From Methanosarcinales archaeon ex4572_44 (lineage in GTDB: Archaea > Halobacteriota > Methanosarcinia > Methanosarcinales > EX4572-44): a stretch of 24,323 nt of DNA. The stretch lies in assembly GCA_002254825.2 (NCBI GenBank), contig NJEL02000010.1, forward strand, positions 1 to 24,323, given 5' to 3'. Positions 1 through 7,780 of the stretch are shown here, one piece after another; position 1 is the first letter of the stretch; the number at the start of each line of letters is the position of its first letter. The notes under the pieces were generated by a model that searched no databases, was not told where the DNA came from, and saw nothing but the letters and a program-made list of their open reading frames with translations. The translations under genes and the position numbers were made by a program.

Positions 1-176
1 CAATAAGTGGCAATAACGCAGTTCAGAGGCGAATCAGGGATATGGGAATTGTCCGGGGCACTGAGATTGAGGTTGTGAGAAGAGCACCTCTTGGCGATCC
101 TGTGGAGTTTCGTCTCAGGGGGTACAACCTAACGCTTCGGAAAGAAGAGGCGGCATGTATTTCTGTGGAGGTGTAG
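1..176 (+). CDS. feoA: FeoA family protein, C-terminal part (5' end outside window)
   Basis: This frame is open from the window edge to TAG at 174-176 and gives about 57 residues. It shows the hallmarks of FeoA, the small SH3-like cytosolic partner of the ferrous iron transporter FeoB: an RRIRDMGI segment, then RGTEIEVVRRAPLGDPVEF, then a RGYNLTLRKEEA segment before a terminal I-x-V strand. FeoA proteins are about 75-90 residues, so most of the gene is present and only the first strand is missing. The next gene starts 1 nt after its stop, so the two are co-transcribed. The family is clear; the symbol rests on position in a feo operon. Confidence 0.88.
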   Translation, partial: ISGNNAVQRRIRDMGIVRGTEIEVVRRAPLGDPVEFRLRGYNLTLRKEEAACISVEV

Positions 177-177
177 T

Positions 178-609
178 ATGTTCGGTAGCAGGGGTAGGAT
201 CTTCGGGGCAAAGAAGATCCATGAGATTGAGGAGAAGGTGGAGCATGTTCATGAGGATATTGAGCACGTGCTCAAGTCCCACTCAGGTGATGAAGAGGTC
301 TCTTCGCATCTGAAGGAGATTGATCGTCATTTGCATGAGCTTATTGCAGATAGTAAGAGTCTGGAGTCGGGTGTTCCGCTCGGGCTTCTTGCCGCGGGTG
401 ATGAGGGCGTAGTTCTTGGTTACTGTGGTGGCAGGGGGGTTGCGAGGAGGCTTCTTGAGCTGGGATTCACTCCATCATCAAAGATTAAGGTGATCGCAGG
501 ATTTCCAGGGCTTCTTGTTGATGTGAAGGGATCAAGGATTGCGCTTGGGCGCGGTATTGCTATGAAGATACTTGTGGATCTTGATGAAAGGTGGAAAGAT
601 AGTGATTAG
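178..609 (+). CDS. FeoA-domain protein with His-rich helical N-terminus
   Basis: This 143-residue protein has two parts. Residues about 66-133 form a second FeoA-like SH3 domain, with a PLGLLAAGDEG strand, an ARRLLELGFTPSSKIKV segment matching the conserved L-x-x-L/M-G-x-x-x-G region, and a final ALGRGIAMKILV block. Residues 12-60 are predicted helical or coiled coil, rich in Glu, and carry eight histidines (15, 23, 25, 30, 35, 44, 51, 53). FeoA proteins usually lack such an extension. It starts 1 nt after the upstream feoA stop and overlaps the downstream GTG of feoB by 8 nt, so translation is probably coupled. I infer a role in metal sensing or in regulating FeoB; the FeoA assignment is firm, the role of the extension is not. 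Confidence 0.85.
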   Translation: MFGSRGRIFGAKKIHEIEEKVEHVHEDIEHVLKSHSGDEEVSSHLKEIDRHLHELIADSKSLESGVPLGLLAAGDEGVVLGYCGGRGVARRLLELGFTPSSKIKVIAGFPGLLVDVKGSRIALGRGIAMKILVDLDERWKDSD

Positions 610-1030
610 AGTTGCGCTCATAGGTAATCCAAATGTGGGGAAGACCGCGATCTTTAACAACCTGACTGGCTCAAGACAGCATGTTGGGAACTGGCCAGGG
701 GTTACGGTTGAGAAGAAAGAGGGTAAGTGCACACACAAAGAGACTGAAATGAAGGTTGTGGATCTTCCTGGTACATACAGCCTTGAAGCACATGCGATCG
801 ATGAACGGATTGCAAGAGACTACATTATTGATGAGAAGCCTGATGTCGTGGTCGATATCGTTGATGCATCGAATATTGAACGAAACCTGTATCTCACCCT
901 CCTCTTACTGGAGCTTGAGGCAAACGTCGTCATTGCACTGAACAAGATGGATCTTGCAGCTTCTGATCCTCACCGATACCTATCTTGCAAATACCTATCC
1001 TCCAAGATGGCTCGCTATAAGACTCCTTGA
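602..1030 (+). CDS. feoB: FeoB GTPase-domain fragment
   Basis: From GTG 602, which overlaps the preceding stop, 142 residues are encoded. Motif G1 is GNPNVGKT (residues 8-15), followed by the FeoB-typical GNWPGVTVE, G3 DLPG (54-57) and G4 NKMD (114-117). In intact FeoB proteins G4 is followed by roughly 80 residues with G5 and the GDI-like helical domain, then the membrane domain. Here homology stops just after NKMDLA, and the last 20 or so residues before TGA look out of frame. The DNA beyond about 969 encodes FeoB linker sequence in another frame (PPRWLAIRLLERDD). So this is the front of a broken or split FeoB. An upstream ATG at 572 is in frame but lies deep in the previous gene; GTG 602 fits the family start. 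Confidence 0.75.
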   Translation: MIRVALIGNPNVGKTAIFNNLTGSRQHVGNWPGVTVEKKEGKCTHKETEMKVVDLPGTYSLEAHAIDERIARDYIIDEKPDVVVDIVDASNIERNLYLTLLLLELEANVVIALNKMDLAASDPHRYLSCKYLSSKMARYKTP

Positions 1031-1099
1031 GAGAGATGACAGTGTTATGGATTGGATAAGTTTATCGCCGAAGCGGGATCAGATTCTGGAGGTAGCCAG
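965..1099 (+). other. Frame-disrupted junction inside feoB
   Basis: Between the two in-frame feoB pieces, a third frame (codon starts at 969, 972 and so on) encodes recognisable FeoB linker sequence: TYPPRWLAIRLLERDD, then a helix ending ILEVARW before a TAG that begins at about 1098. The two long pieces share one frame and this segment is in a different one, so there are two opposite frame changes, near 960-969 and near 1095. The segment between G4 (NKMD) and PPRWLA that other FeoB proteins have, about 80 residues with G5, is absent. This looks like deletion scars or sequence errors rather than a spacer. Confidence 0.7.
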
Positions 1100-2377
1100 A
1101 TGGTAGACGTGAATGCAGATACATTTGCAGAGGCACGATACAAGGCGATAGATCACATCCTACATACTTCGCTAGCTGGACGCGGTCATCATGCACTCAC
1201 CACGTCAGACATGCTCGACCGTGTATTTCTACACAAACGACTCGGGATACCTGTATTTTTAAGCCTCATGTGGGCAACATTCCAATTCGCCTTCGCAGTC
1301 TCAGAGCCGTTCATGGTGATGCTTGAAAGCGTATTCGGATGGCTTGGAGGGCTTTTTGGCGAGCCTCTGACACCGCTCATCTCACTATGGGCTGACGGGA
1401 TCTGTGGAGGCCTTGGGTTTGTACTGGTCTTCATCTTCCCGATCATGTTCCTATTCATCGCACTTGCAATACTCGAAGATAGTGGGTATCTACCAAGAGC
1501 TGCCTTTGTGATGGATCGGCTGATGTACAGACTTGGGCTTCACGGCAGATCATTCATACCGATGCTGATGGGCTTTGGCTGTAACCTCCCAGCGATCATG
1601 GCAACACGCTCGATCGATGGTGAACGGGATCGACTGATCACGATCCTGATAAACCCGTTAATGTCATGCGGTGCAAGACTTCCAGTCTATGTCCTGATCG
1701 CAGGTGCACTCTTTGGCGCATATGCAGGAAGTGCAATATTCTCGATGTACGTCCTCGGAATCGTGCTCGCAATAATAATGGCACTTCTATTCAGGAAATT
1801 CATACCAAGTCTCCGTGGAAAGCCAGCCCCTTTCATCATGGAACTTCCACCTTATCACAGACCTGATGCAAAGAGTGTTTTACTCTACATGTGGTCAAGG
1901 GCGGTGATATTCCTAAAAAAAGCTGGAACGATCCTTTTAGGCGGTGCACTTGTACTCTGGTTCATGGCATCATTCCCATGGGGTAGGGGGGTTGAATCAA
2001 GCTATGTAGGAATGTTAGGGCACATACTTGAGCCGCTCGTAAGCCCACTCGGCTTTGACTGGATGGCTGCAATCGCACTCTTCTTCGGATTTCTCGCAAA
2101 GGAGATCGTTGTTGAGACATTAGGAATCCTGTACGGTGTCGGAGGATCGGGCGCAATCACAGGCGCTGTTGCAACCCACATGACACCCGTAACAGGTCTT
2201 GCATTCATGGCGTTCACGCTGATCTACCTCCCATGCCTTGCAACCGTTGGCATCGTAAAAGCAGAGACAGGCTCATGGAAATGGACAGGTTTTATGGTGC
2301 TATACCAACTCGTGCTTGCATACGTGGTTGCAGGAATAATCGTTGTGGTTGGAAATTTCATAATAGGAGTGCTATAG
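1100..2377 (+). CDS. feoB: FeoB membrane (permease) half
   Basis: This is the polytopic Fe(II)-transporting part of FeoB, 425 residues if started at ATG 1100. After a short helical segment (FAEARYKAIDHIL) it shows the two Gate regions and nucleoside-recognition-like core: SGYLPRAAFVMDRLM, then GFGCNLPAIMATRS and NPLMSCGARLPVY, both carrying the conserved pore cysteines, and near the end FGFLAKEIVVETLG. About eight hydrophobic segments are visible. ATG 1100 is preceded by GGAGGT at 1088-1093 with a 6-nt spacer, a very good ribosome binding site, so this half could be made as a separate polypeptide. The same bases would encode ILEVAR in the ancestral frame, so the site may be fortuitous. An in-frame ATG at 1052 is the alternative start. 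Confidence 0.82.
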   Translation: MVDVNADTFAEARYKAIDHILHTSLAGRGHHALTTSDMLDRVFLHKRLGIPVFLSLMWATFQFAFAVSEPFMVMLESVFGWLGGLFGEPLTPLISLWADGICGGLGFVLVFIFPIMFLFIALAILEDSGYLPRAAFVMDRLMYRLGLHGRSFIPMLMGFGCNLPAIMATRSIDGERDRLITILINPLMSCGARLPVYVLIAGALFGAYAGSAIFSMYVLGIVLAIIMALLFRKFIPSLRGKPAPFIMELPPYHRPDAKSVLLYMWSRAVIFLKKAGTILLGGALVLWFMASFPWGRGVESSYVGMLGHILEPLVSPLGFDWMAAIALFFGFLAKEIVVETLGILYGVGGSGAITGAVATHMTPVTGLAFMAFTLIYLPCLATVGIVKAETGSWKWTGFMVLYQLVLAYVVAGIIVVVGNFIIGVL

Positions 2378-2788
2378 ATGGATTTTAAAAATATAGGTCT
2401 GTATACAGCTTTAATTGGCGCAATAACTGCAATAGTCGGAATCTTCGAGATTCTCTTCGTCTTCACAGGGAGTGAACTCTGGATACCAGCAGACCTCTTC
2501 GGAGGACTCGCACTTCTCGTGATCGCAGCAGTCTACCTCTCAGGCATCGGTGAGCTTTTCACAAAAAAAGAAGAAGGACTATCGTTTGCCCTCACTGGAA
2601 CGATACTCACCATGGTATTTGGCATCCTCTACACCTTAATGGCAGGCGCTGACTGGCTGATGTACACGCTCGGCGAGGCTGATGAATTTCTAATAATAAG
2701 TGAATTAAGACCAGAAATACTCATCTCTATAGCAGCACTCCCACTTACCATCTACCTGTTCAAAAGAAAAAGTTCACCAACAGAATGA
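2378..2788 (+). CDS. Small 4-TM membrane protein of the feo operon
   Basis: ATG follows the feoB stop with no gap. The 136 residues form four hydrophobic segments at about 7-31, 37-57, 69-91 and 112-128, with a charged GELFTKKEEG loop between TM2 and TM3 and an acidic loop (GEADEFLIISE) before TM4. The C-terminus is basic and short. There is no signal peptide beyond TM1 and no catalytic motif that I recognise. Its position as last gene of the feo operon suggests an accessory of iron uptake or an unrelated small membrane protein. I do not recognise the family and assign no function. Confidence 0.75.
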   Translation: MDFKNIGLYTALIGAITAIVGIFEILFVFTGSELWIPADLFGGLALLVIAAVYLSGIGELFTKKEEGLSFALTGTILTMVFGILYTLMAGADWLMYTLGEADEFLIISELRPEILISIAALPLTIYLFKRKSSPTE

Positions 2789-2815
2789 AGAACAAACCAC
2801 ACTCACCCCGCACCC

Positions 2816-2821
2816 TTTTTT
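2816..2821 (+). terminator. T-run after the feo operon
   Basis: Six T residues follow a C-rich stretch 27 nt beyond the stop of the last feo gene. Archaeal termination needs a U-run rather than a hairpin, and the next gene has its own promoter region, so this is a plausible terminator. Confidence 0.45.
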
Positions 2822-2916
2822 GTACCAAGGCAAGAAATAAGCTTTTGAGACAATACTGACACCCTCTACTGGTGTGATCAATAGACCAACCACTTCTTAT
2901 CATCAAAACCGCAACA

Positions 2917-2960
2917 TTAATTAGATAAAATGGTGGTAACAGGAGGTGTAAAATATAATT
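2917..2960 (+). promoter_or_regulatory. Probable promoter region of ppdK
   Basis: Two TATA-like stretches lie upstream of ppdK: TTAGATAAAAT at about 2920-2930 and AAAATATAATT at 2950-2960. The first would place transcription start near 2950 and keep the AGAGGAGA site at 2973-2980 in the mRNA. The second would give an almost leaderless transcript. The sequence does not settle which is used. Confidence 0.4.
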
Positions 2961-2987
2961 GTGATTCTGTTAAGAGGAGATTTGTCC

Positions 2988-5669
2988 GTGTCGTCTGAAA
3001 AATTTGTGTATTTTTTTGGAGGCGGTAGTGCTGAAGGAAACGCCTCAATGAAGGAGTTGCTTGGTGGAAAGGGTGCAAACATTGCTGAGATGGCGGGTAT
3101 GGGCATACCTGTGCCTCCTGGTTTTACCATCACCACGCGTGTCTGCAAGGAGTATTATGCCAATGGCAGGAAGTATCCTTTAGGTCTTGAAGAAGAGGTG
3201 GATGAGAACCTTTTGAGGCTTGAAGAGATGTTCGGTAAGAGATTTGGTGTGGGTGAGGATCCCATGTTGCTTTCTATCCGTTCAGGAGCGCCTGCGTCAA
3301 TGCCTGGTATGATGGATACTGTTCTCAACCTCGGCTTGAACGATGAAACGGTCGAGGTTCTCAGCAGGAAGACGGGGAATGAGTTGTTTGCCTATGATAG
3401 CTATCGGCGTTTCATCACCATGTTTGGAGATGTGGTGCTTGGCATTGAGCATGCCAAGTTTGAAGAGATACTTGCTGCAAAGAAGAATGCTTTTGGCGTT
3501 AAGCTGGATAATGAACTTGGGACTCGCGCATTGAAGGAACTTGTTGACGAGTTCAAGAAGCTTGTACGAAGTGAAAGTGGTGAAGATTTCCCACAGAATC
3601 AGAAAAAACAGCTGTGGATGGCAATAAATGCCGTTTTTGATTCCTGGAATAACAAGCGTGCCATTACATACAGGAAACTGAACAGGATTCCTGAACACTG
3701 GTGTACTGCGGTCAATGTCCAGTCTATGGTTTTTGGGAACACGGGTGAGAACTCAGGAACTGGCGTGGCATTCACAAGGGATCCTGCAACAGGCGAAAAG
3801 CGATTCTTTGGCGAGTATTTGGTGAATGCTCAGGGCGAGGACGTTGTGGCAGGTATCAGAACACCACAACCCATCGAAGACCTGAAAAATGCGATGCCAG
3901 ATGTGTACAATGAGCTTGAGTCGATCTACAAGCGAATTGAAACTCATTTCAGAGACATGCAGGACATTGAATTCACCATCGAAGATGGAACGCTCTACAT
4001 GCTCCAGACCCGAACAGGCAAGCGGACAGCAACAGCAGCTATCAAGATAGCTGTGGATATGGTGAAAGAAGGTTTGATCGATGAAAAGGATGCCGTACAG
4101 CGCATAAAACCTGAACAGCTTGACCAGATCTTGCATCCGATAATAGATCCAGATGCAACAGTCGATGTGATAGCAAAGGGCTTGCCAGCATCTCCAGGTG
4201 CTGCTGTAGGCAAAATCGTATTCACACCTGATCGTGCTGAAGAACTCGCTGCAAATGGTGAGAAAGTGCTCCTCGTGCGCACCGAGACCTCGCCTGATGA
4301 CATTGGCGGGATGAACGCTGCAGAGGGCATTCTCACAGCACGGGGCGGCATGACATCTCACGCAGCGGTTGTTGCACGCGGTATGGGCAAGAGCTGTGTT
4401 GCAGGCTGCGGCGAGATCACGATAGACGAGGCAGATAAAAAGATGACAGTTGGAGACCTCGTCTTCAAAGAAGGAGATTACTTAACTATCAACGGATCCG
4501 AAGGCGAAGTGATAAAAGGAGCCGTGGAACTCATCGATGCGCGGATAGGTGGAGAGGTTGGAGAACTGCTTGTATGGGCAGACGATATCCGACGCCTTGG
4601 CGTGCGCACCAATGCAGACACGCCCCACGACGCAGGGATCGCCCGTGGTTTCGGGGCCGAAGGCATCGGATTATGCCGCACAGAGCACATGTTCTTTGCA
4701 GAAGAGCGCATACCAATCGTCCAAGAGATGATCCTTGCAGAGAGCGAAGAAGAACGAAGAACACCACTCGCAAAACTATTAGAATTTCAACGTGAAGATT
4801 TTAAAGGAATATTCAAAGAAATGACAGGTCTTCCAGTAACAATACGCCTACTGGATCCACCGTTGCACGAATTCCTGCCAAAAAAAGAAGAATTAATCGA
4901 GAAAATAAACGTACTCAGGTCAAAGGCAAAACTCTCCTCAAACGAGGGATCAGAGCTTGAAAAACTTGAAGAGATGAAGACACGAGTGGAAAACCTACAT
5001 GAATTTAACCCGATGCTTGGCCATCGAGGCTGCAGACTCGGAATCACGTACCCAGAGATCTACAACATGCAGGTCCAGGCAATAATCGAAGCAGCCGTAG
5101 AACTCGCAAAGGAGGGAGAGACGATCACACCCGAGATCATGATACCACTCGTAGGCGAACTGAACGAGCTCAAAATAACAAAGAAGAACACAATAGAAAC
5201 GGCAGAGAAGGTCATGCAAGAGAGAGGCGTCAAACTCAACTACCAGATTGGAACCATGATAGAACTGCCACGAGCAGCCATCACAGCAGACGAAATCGCA
5301 GAAGAAGCAGAGTTCTTCAGCTTCGGAACAAACGACCTCACGCAGACAACATTCGGATTCAGCAGAGACGACGCAGGAAAGTTCCTCCAAGAATACATCG
5401 AACAAGGCATACTCCCACACGACCCATTCGTAACCCTCGACCAAAAAGGCGTTGGAGAACTGATGAAGATCGCAATAGAAAAGGGACGAAGAACAAATCC
5501 AGAGATAAAACTCGGAATATGCGGCGAACACGGAGGCGACCCAGAATCCATCAGATTCGCAGACGAGATAGGACTCAACTACGTAAGCTGCTCGCCATAC
5601 CGCGTACCAATCGCACGGATCGCAGCAGCACACGCAACCCTAACCCACAAACAACCAAACAAACGATAA
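2988..5669 (+). CDS. ppdK: Pyruvate, phosphate dikinase
   Basis: This interconverts pyruvate, ATP and Pi with PEP, AMP and PPi, feeding gluconeogenesis. At 893 residues from GTG 2988 it has the normal PPDK length. The N-terminal ATP-grasp part is marked by the start (KFVYFFGGG), MKELLGGKGANIAEM, SIRSGAPASMPGMMDTVLNLG and TGVAFTRDPATGE. The phosphohistidine domain has GGMTSHAAVVARGMGKSCVAG with catalytic H458. The C-terminal PEP/pyruvate barrel has GFGAEGIGLCRTEHMFF, FSFGTNDLTQTTFGFSRDD and GICGEHGGDP with C845. GTG 2988 has a Shine-Dalgarno (AGAGGAGA, 7-nt spacer) and fits the family N-terminus; an in-frame GTG at 2961 would add nine residues. It stands alone and converges with ribC. Coding-strand composition moves from G/T-rich to very A/C-rich along the gene. 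Confidence 0.97.
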   Translation: MSSEKFVYFFGGGSAEGNASMKELLGGKGANIAEMAGMGIPVPPGFTITTRVCKEYYANGRKYPLGLEEEVDENLLRLEEMFGKRFGVGEDPMLLSIRSGAPASMPGMMDTVLNLGLNDETVEVLSRKTGNELFAYDSYRRFITMFGDVVLGIEHAKFEEILAAKKNAFGVKLDNELGTRALKELVDEFKKLVRSESGEDFPQNQKKQLWMAINAVFDSWNNKRAITYRKLNRIPEHWCTAVNVQSMVFGNTGENSGTGVAFTRDPATGEKRFFGEYLVNAQGEDVVAGIRTPQPIEDLKNAMPDVYNELESIYKRIETHFRDMQDIEFTIEDGTLYMLQTRTGKRTATAAIKIAVDMVKEGLIDEKDAVQRIKPEQLDQILHPIIDPDATVDVIAKGLPASPGAAVGKIVFTPDRAEELAANGEKVLLVRTETSPDDIGGMNAAEGILTARGGMTSHAAVVARGMGKSCVAGCGEITIDEADKKMTVGDLVFKEGDYLTINGSEGEVIKGAVELIDARIGGEVGELLVWADDIRRLGVRTNADTPHDAGIARGFGAEGIGLCRTEHMFFAEERIPIVQEMILAESEEERRTPLAKLLEFQREDFKGIFKEMTGLPVTIRLLDPPLHEFLPKKEELIEKINVLRSKAKLSSNEGSELEKLEEMKTRVENLHEFNPMLGHRGCRLGITYPEIYNMQVQAIIEAAVELAKEGETITPEIMIPLVGELNELKITKKNTIETAEKVMQERGVKLNYQIGTMIELPRAAITADEIAEEAEFFSFGTNDLTQTTFGFSRDDAGKFLQEYIEQGILPHDPFVTLDQKGVGELMKIAIEKGRRTNPEIKLGICGEHGGDPESIRFADEIGLNYVSCSPYRVPIARIAAAHATLTHKQPNKR

Positions 5670-5691
5670 GTCTTGCTTCGGGTGCTTTGGG

Positions 5692-6159
5692 TTATGTTTT
5701 GAGTGGTTTTGCATCTTTAAACCCTTCTCTTTGCCCAGTTCCAGCTTCGGTTCTGAGTTTTTCGGGGTGTAAGAGTAGTTTCACTGTGTTTTGCGCGTGC
5801 TCTCGTGTTCGTTCTTCTGCGAGCCATGCGAGCTCTCTTTCGTCTGCTGCTTCGTCTTCGTGGACAAATGCTTCGATTATGTGGGTGTTTGTCATGAGTT
5901 GTGCTGTGATCAGTCCTTGCGATGCTTCGTGTGCGCAGGTCTTGTCGATCGTTTCTGGGCCTGGCATCCCGAGTGCCATGACGATGTCGCAGTTCTGTTC
6001 TTCTATGAGTTTTTTGGAGGCTACTGGCAGGTCTTTCACTCCTGGTACTACGCAGTGCTCTATTTTGACTGATGCATGTTTTTTTATCTCGTTAATGGCT
6101 ATTGCGCCCATTTTGATGCGTGCAAAGGTTGTCTCTGCAATGCCTATCTTTCTGTCCAC
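5692..6159 (-). CDS. ribC: Riboflavin synthase, archaeal type
   Basis: The 155-residue protein matches the archaeal riboflavin synthase family, which dismutates two 6,7-dimethyl-8-ribityllumazines to riboflavin and is related to lumazine synthase rather than to bacterial RibE. Family blocks seen are GIAETTFARIKMGAIAI at the N-terminus, VPGVKDLPVASKKLIEE, CDIVMALGMPG, then CAHEASQGLITAQLMTN and HIIEAFVHEDEA. Start is GTG with GGGGGAGA just upstream. It lies 14 nt downstream of the aminotransferase gene on the same strand, so it is probably the last gene of that operon. It converges on ppdK with only 22 nt between stop codons. The coding strand is markedly A/C-rich. Confidence 0.94.
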   Translation of the reverse strand: MDRKIGIAETTFARIKMGAIAINEIKKHASVKIEHCVVPGVKDLPVASKKLIEEQNCDIVMALGMPGPETIDKTCAHEASQGLITAQLMTNTHIIEAFVHEDEAADERELAWLAEERTREHAQNTVKLLLHPEKLRTEAGTGQREGFKDAKPLKT

Positions 6160-6173
6160 GTTCTCCCCCTGTT

Positions 6174-7316
6174 TTATCTGCTGAATGTGCTCTCTGCTGC
6201 ATCCATGCCGTCACCGATCCGTTTTATTATGTTGTATTCTTTGAGTACCATTTCGAGTGTCTGAATGGTTGTGAGCACGTCGCGTTCTGTGAAGTTGCCC
6301 ATTGTAGCGATTCTGAAGATCTTGCCTGACAAATGTTCCTGTCCGCCTGAGATCTGGACGTTACGTTCAAGCATCCCATTTCTCAGGTTTTTGTCGCTGA
6401 TACCCTCTGGTATTTCCATGGCTGTGACCGTGTTTGAGTATTCGGTTGTGTTGTTTAGCTGCGGGAATAGAACTATTCCCAGTGCTTCTGCAGCAGCCCT
6501 CATTGCCGAGGCTGCCCTTCTGTGCCGTTCTTTGCGGGTTTCGATCCCTTCCTCCTTTATGAGATTAAGCGCTTCGTGCAGGGCATAGAAGAGGGTGACT
6601 GAGGGCGTGTATGGCGTCTGTGTAACCTCTTTTGCTGCAGATTTTCGATATGCCCGCAGGTCCATGTAGTACGGTGGGTTTTCTACTATAGCATTCCAGG
6701 CGGAATCGCTCACCGATAGTGCAGAGAGCCCTGGTGGTGCTCCGAGGCACTTCTGCGAGCCCACTATTCCAATATCAACGTTCCATTCATCAACCAAGAC
6801 GGTGTCACCGCCGATAGAGGTGATTCCATCCATTATAAAGAGGGCGCCGTGCCGATGGGCGAGCTCGCTCACCTCTTTTGCAGGGTTCTTGATGCCAGTG
6901 GAGGTCTCGTTGTGTACCATTGTAACCACTTTCGCACCTTCGACGAGTGCTTCTTCCACGGAATCGAGATCTATCGATCTGCCCCACTCGAATTTAACAG
7001 GTTTTGCTTTCCCGTATCGTTCTGCTATGAGGGTGAATCGTTCTCCGAACTTTCCGTTCTCGATAGTTACTGCTGTGTCCTCTGGTTCAAGCAGGTTTCC
7101 GAGTGCTGCTTCCATCGCAGATGTCCCGCTTCCAGTGATCACAAAGATCTCATTCTCTGTTTCGAAGAGTTTCATCAGTGTTCGGCGGGATTCATCATAG
7201 ATCCTGCCGAACTCCTTGCTCCGATGCCCGATCATCGGACGGCTCAATGCCCGAAGTATTCGTGGACGCACAACCACGGGACCTGGTATCATCAAAAGAA
7301 TATCTTCACGTTCCAT
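6174..7316 (-). CDS. Class V PLP-dependent aminotransferase (MJ0959 type)
   Basis: This 380-residue fold-type I, class V aminotransferase has LLMIPGPVVVRPRIL at the N-terminus, HRSKEFGRIY, the cofactor-phosphate loop TGSGTSAMEAAL, D163 in MDGITSIGGD and the PLP lysine K189 in GSQKCLGAPPG. Sequence order and length match the archaeal alanine/serine-glyoxylate aminotransferase group. Characterised methanogen members (MJ0959 and its Methanococcus maripaludis homologue) have broad specificity, including aspartate and phosphoserine. That activity is known for the family and inferred here. It starts at ATG with only a weak ribosome site, and is followed by ribC after 14 nt. Substrate cannot be read from sequence alone. 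Confidence 0.9.
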   Translation of the reverse strand: MEREDILLMIPGPVVVRPRILRALSRPMIGHRSKEFGRIYDESRRTLMKLFETENEIFVITGSGTSAMEAALGNLLEPEDTAVTIENGKFGERFTLIAERYGKAKPVKFEWGRSIDLDSVEEALVEGAKVVTMVHNETSTGIKNPAKEVSELAHRHGALFIMDGITSIGGDTVLVDEWNVDIGIVGSQKCLGAPPGLSALSVSDSAWNAIVENPPYYMDLRAYRKSAAKEVTQTPYTPSVTLFYALHEALNLIKEEGIETRKERHRRAASAMRAAAEALGIVLFPQLNNTTEYSNTVTAMEIPEGISDKNLRNGMLERNVQISGGQEHLSGKIFRIATMGNFTERDVLTTIQTLEMVLKEYNIIKRIGDGMDAAESTFSR

Positions 7317-7417
7317 ATTCAGGACTCCACAAAAGTCTTCATGGTCTATACAACAGGGTGCATGTATACTTTACTATTTTTTCACTCGTTCCGAATGAAC
7401 CAGAGGAGTCACTTTCA

Positions 7418-7780
7418 CTATTCTATATCGATGTCATTAGGATCGACAACGATCTCCCGCTCTCCGCGGTATTCAGAAACTTTTCCACAGAGTGTGATCT
7501 CTTCTCCCGCATTGAGTGTGGATCTCATCTCTGCACCTTTTGGAACGAAGATCATGATCCTGCGCCCCTCGCTATCTTTTAGGTACAGTATCAGATGCCC
7601 GCCCGTATTTGTTGTGCGCATCTCTATTATGACACCCTCTGCCTGTACCCAGTCCCCGATCTCCGCAGAATCGCTGTACTCTTGATACTCGCCATGCGGG
7701 AGAAAGGTTAGGTATGCAACGGCGAGCGAGAGGCTTGCCATCACAAGGAGGATTGTTGCAATCTTTTCCTCGCTCTGCAT
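7418..7780 (-). CDS. Membrane-anchored OB-fold protein
   Basis: The 120-residue protein has one N-terminal hydrophobic helix (about residues 8-27, ATILLVMASLSLAVAYLTFL), then a soluble domain of about 80 residues. The domain has the strand pattern of a nucleic-acid-binding OB fold: GDWVQAEGVIIEMR, HLILYLKDSEGRRIMIFVP, then GEEITLCGKVSEYRGEREIVV. Similar small anchored OB-fold proteins occur in archaea; their ligand is not established. It precedes the aminotransferase gene on the same strand by 101 nt, with a possible TATA-like element between, so it may be a separate unit. Start is ATG. Fold assignment is fairly confident; function is unknown. Confidence 0.72.
   Translation of the reverse strand: MQSEEKIATILLVMASLSLAVAYLTFLPHGEYQEYSDSAEIGDWVQAEGVIIEMRTTNTGGHLILYLKDSEGRRIMIFVPKGAEMRSTLNAGEEITLCGKVSEYRGEREIVVDPNDIDIE

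Noticed and set aside
3753..4361. Long minus-strand open frame opposite ppdK
   Set aside because: It lies entirely within the certain ppdK gene, is rich in Cys/His/Phe as antisense frames often are, and matches no family pattern.
4995..5633. 212-codon minus-strand open frame opposite the 3' end of ppdK
   Set aside because: It is open only because the A/C-rich sense strand gives few stop codons in antisense; composition is implausible for a protein.
5519..6184. Plus-strand 221-codon open frame across the ppdK-ribC convergence
   Set aside because: It overlaps two well-supported genes and its Ser/Cys-rich product is the reverse reading of ribC.
6849..7685. 278-codon plus-strand open frame over the aminotransferase and OB-fold genes
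   Set aside because: Both genes beneath it on the minus strand have clear domains; this frame has none.
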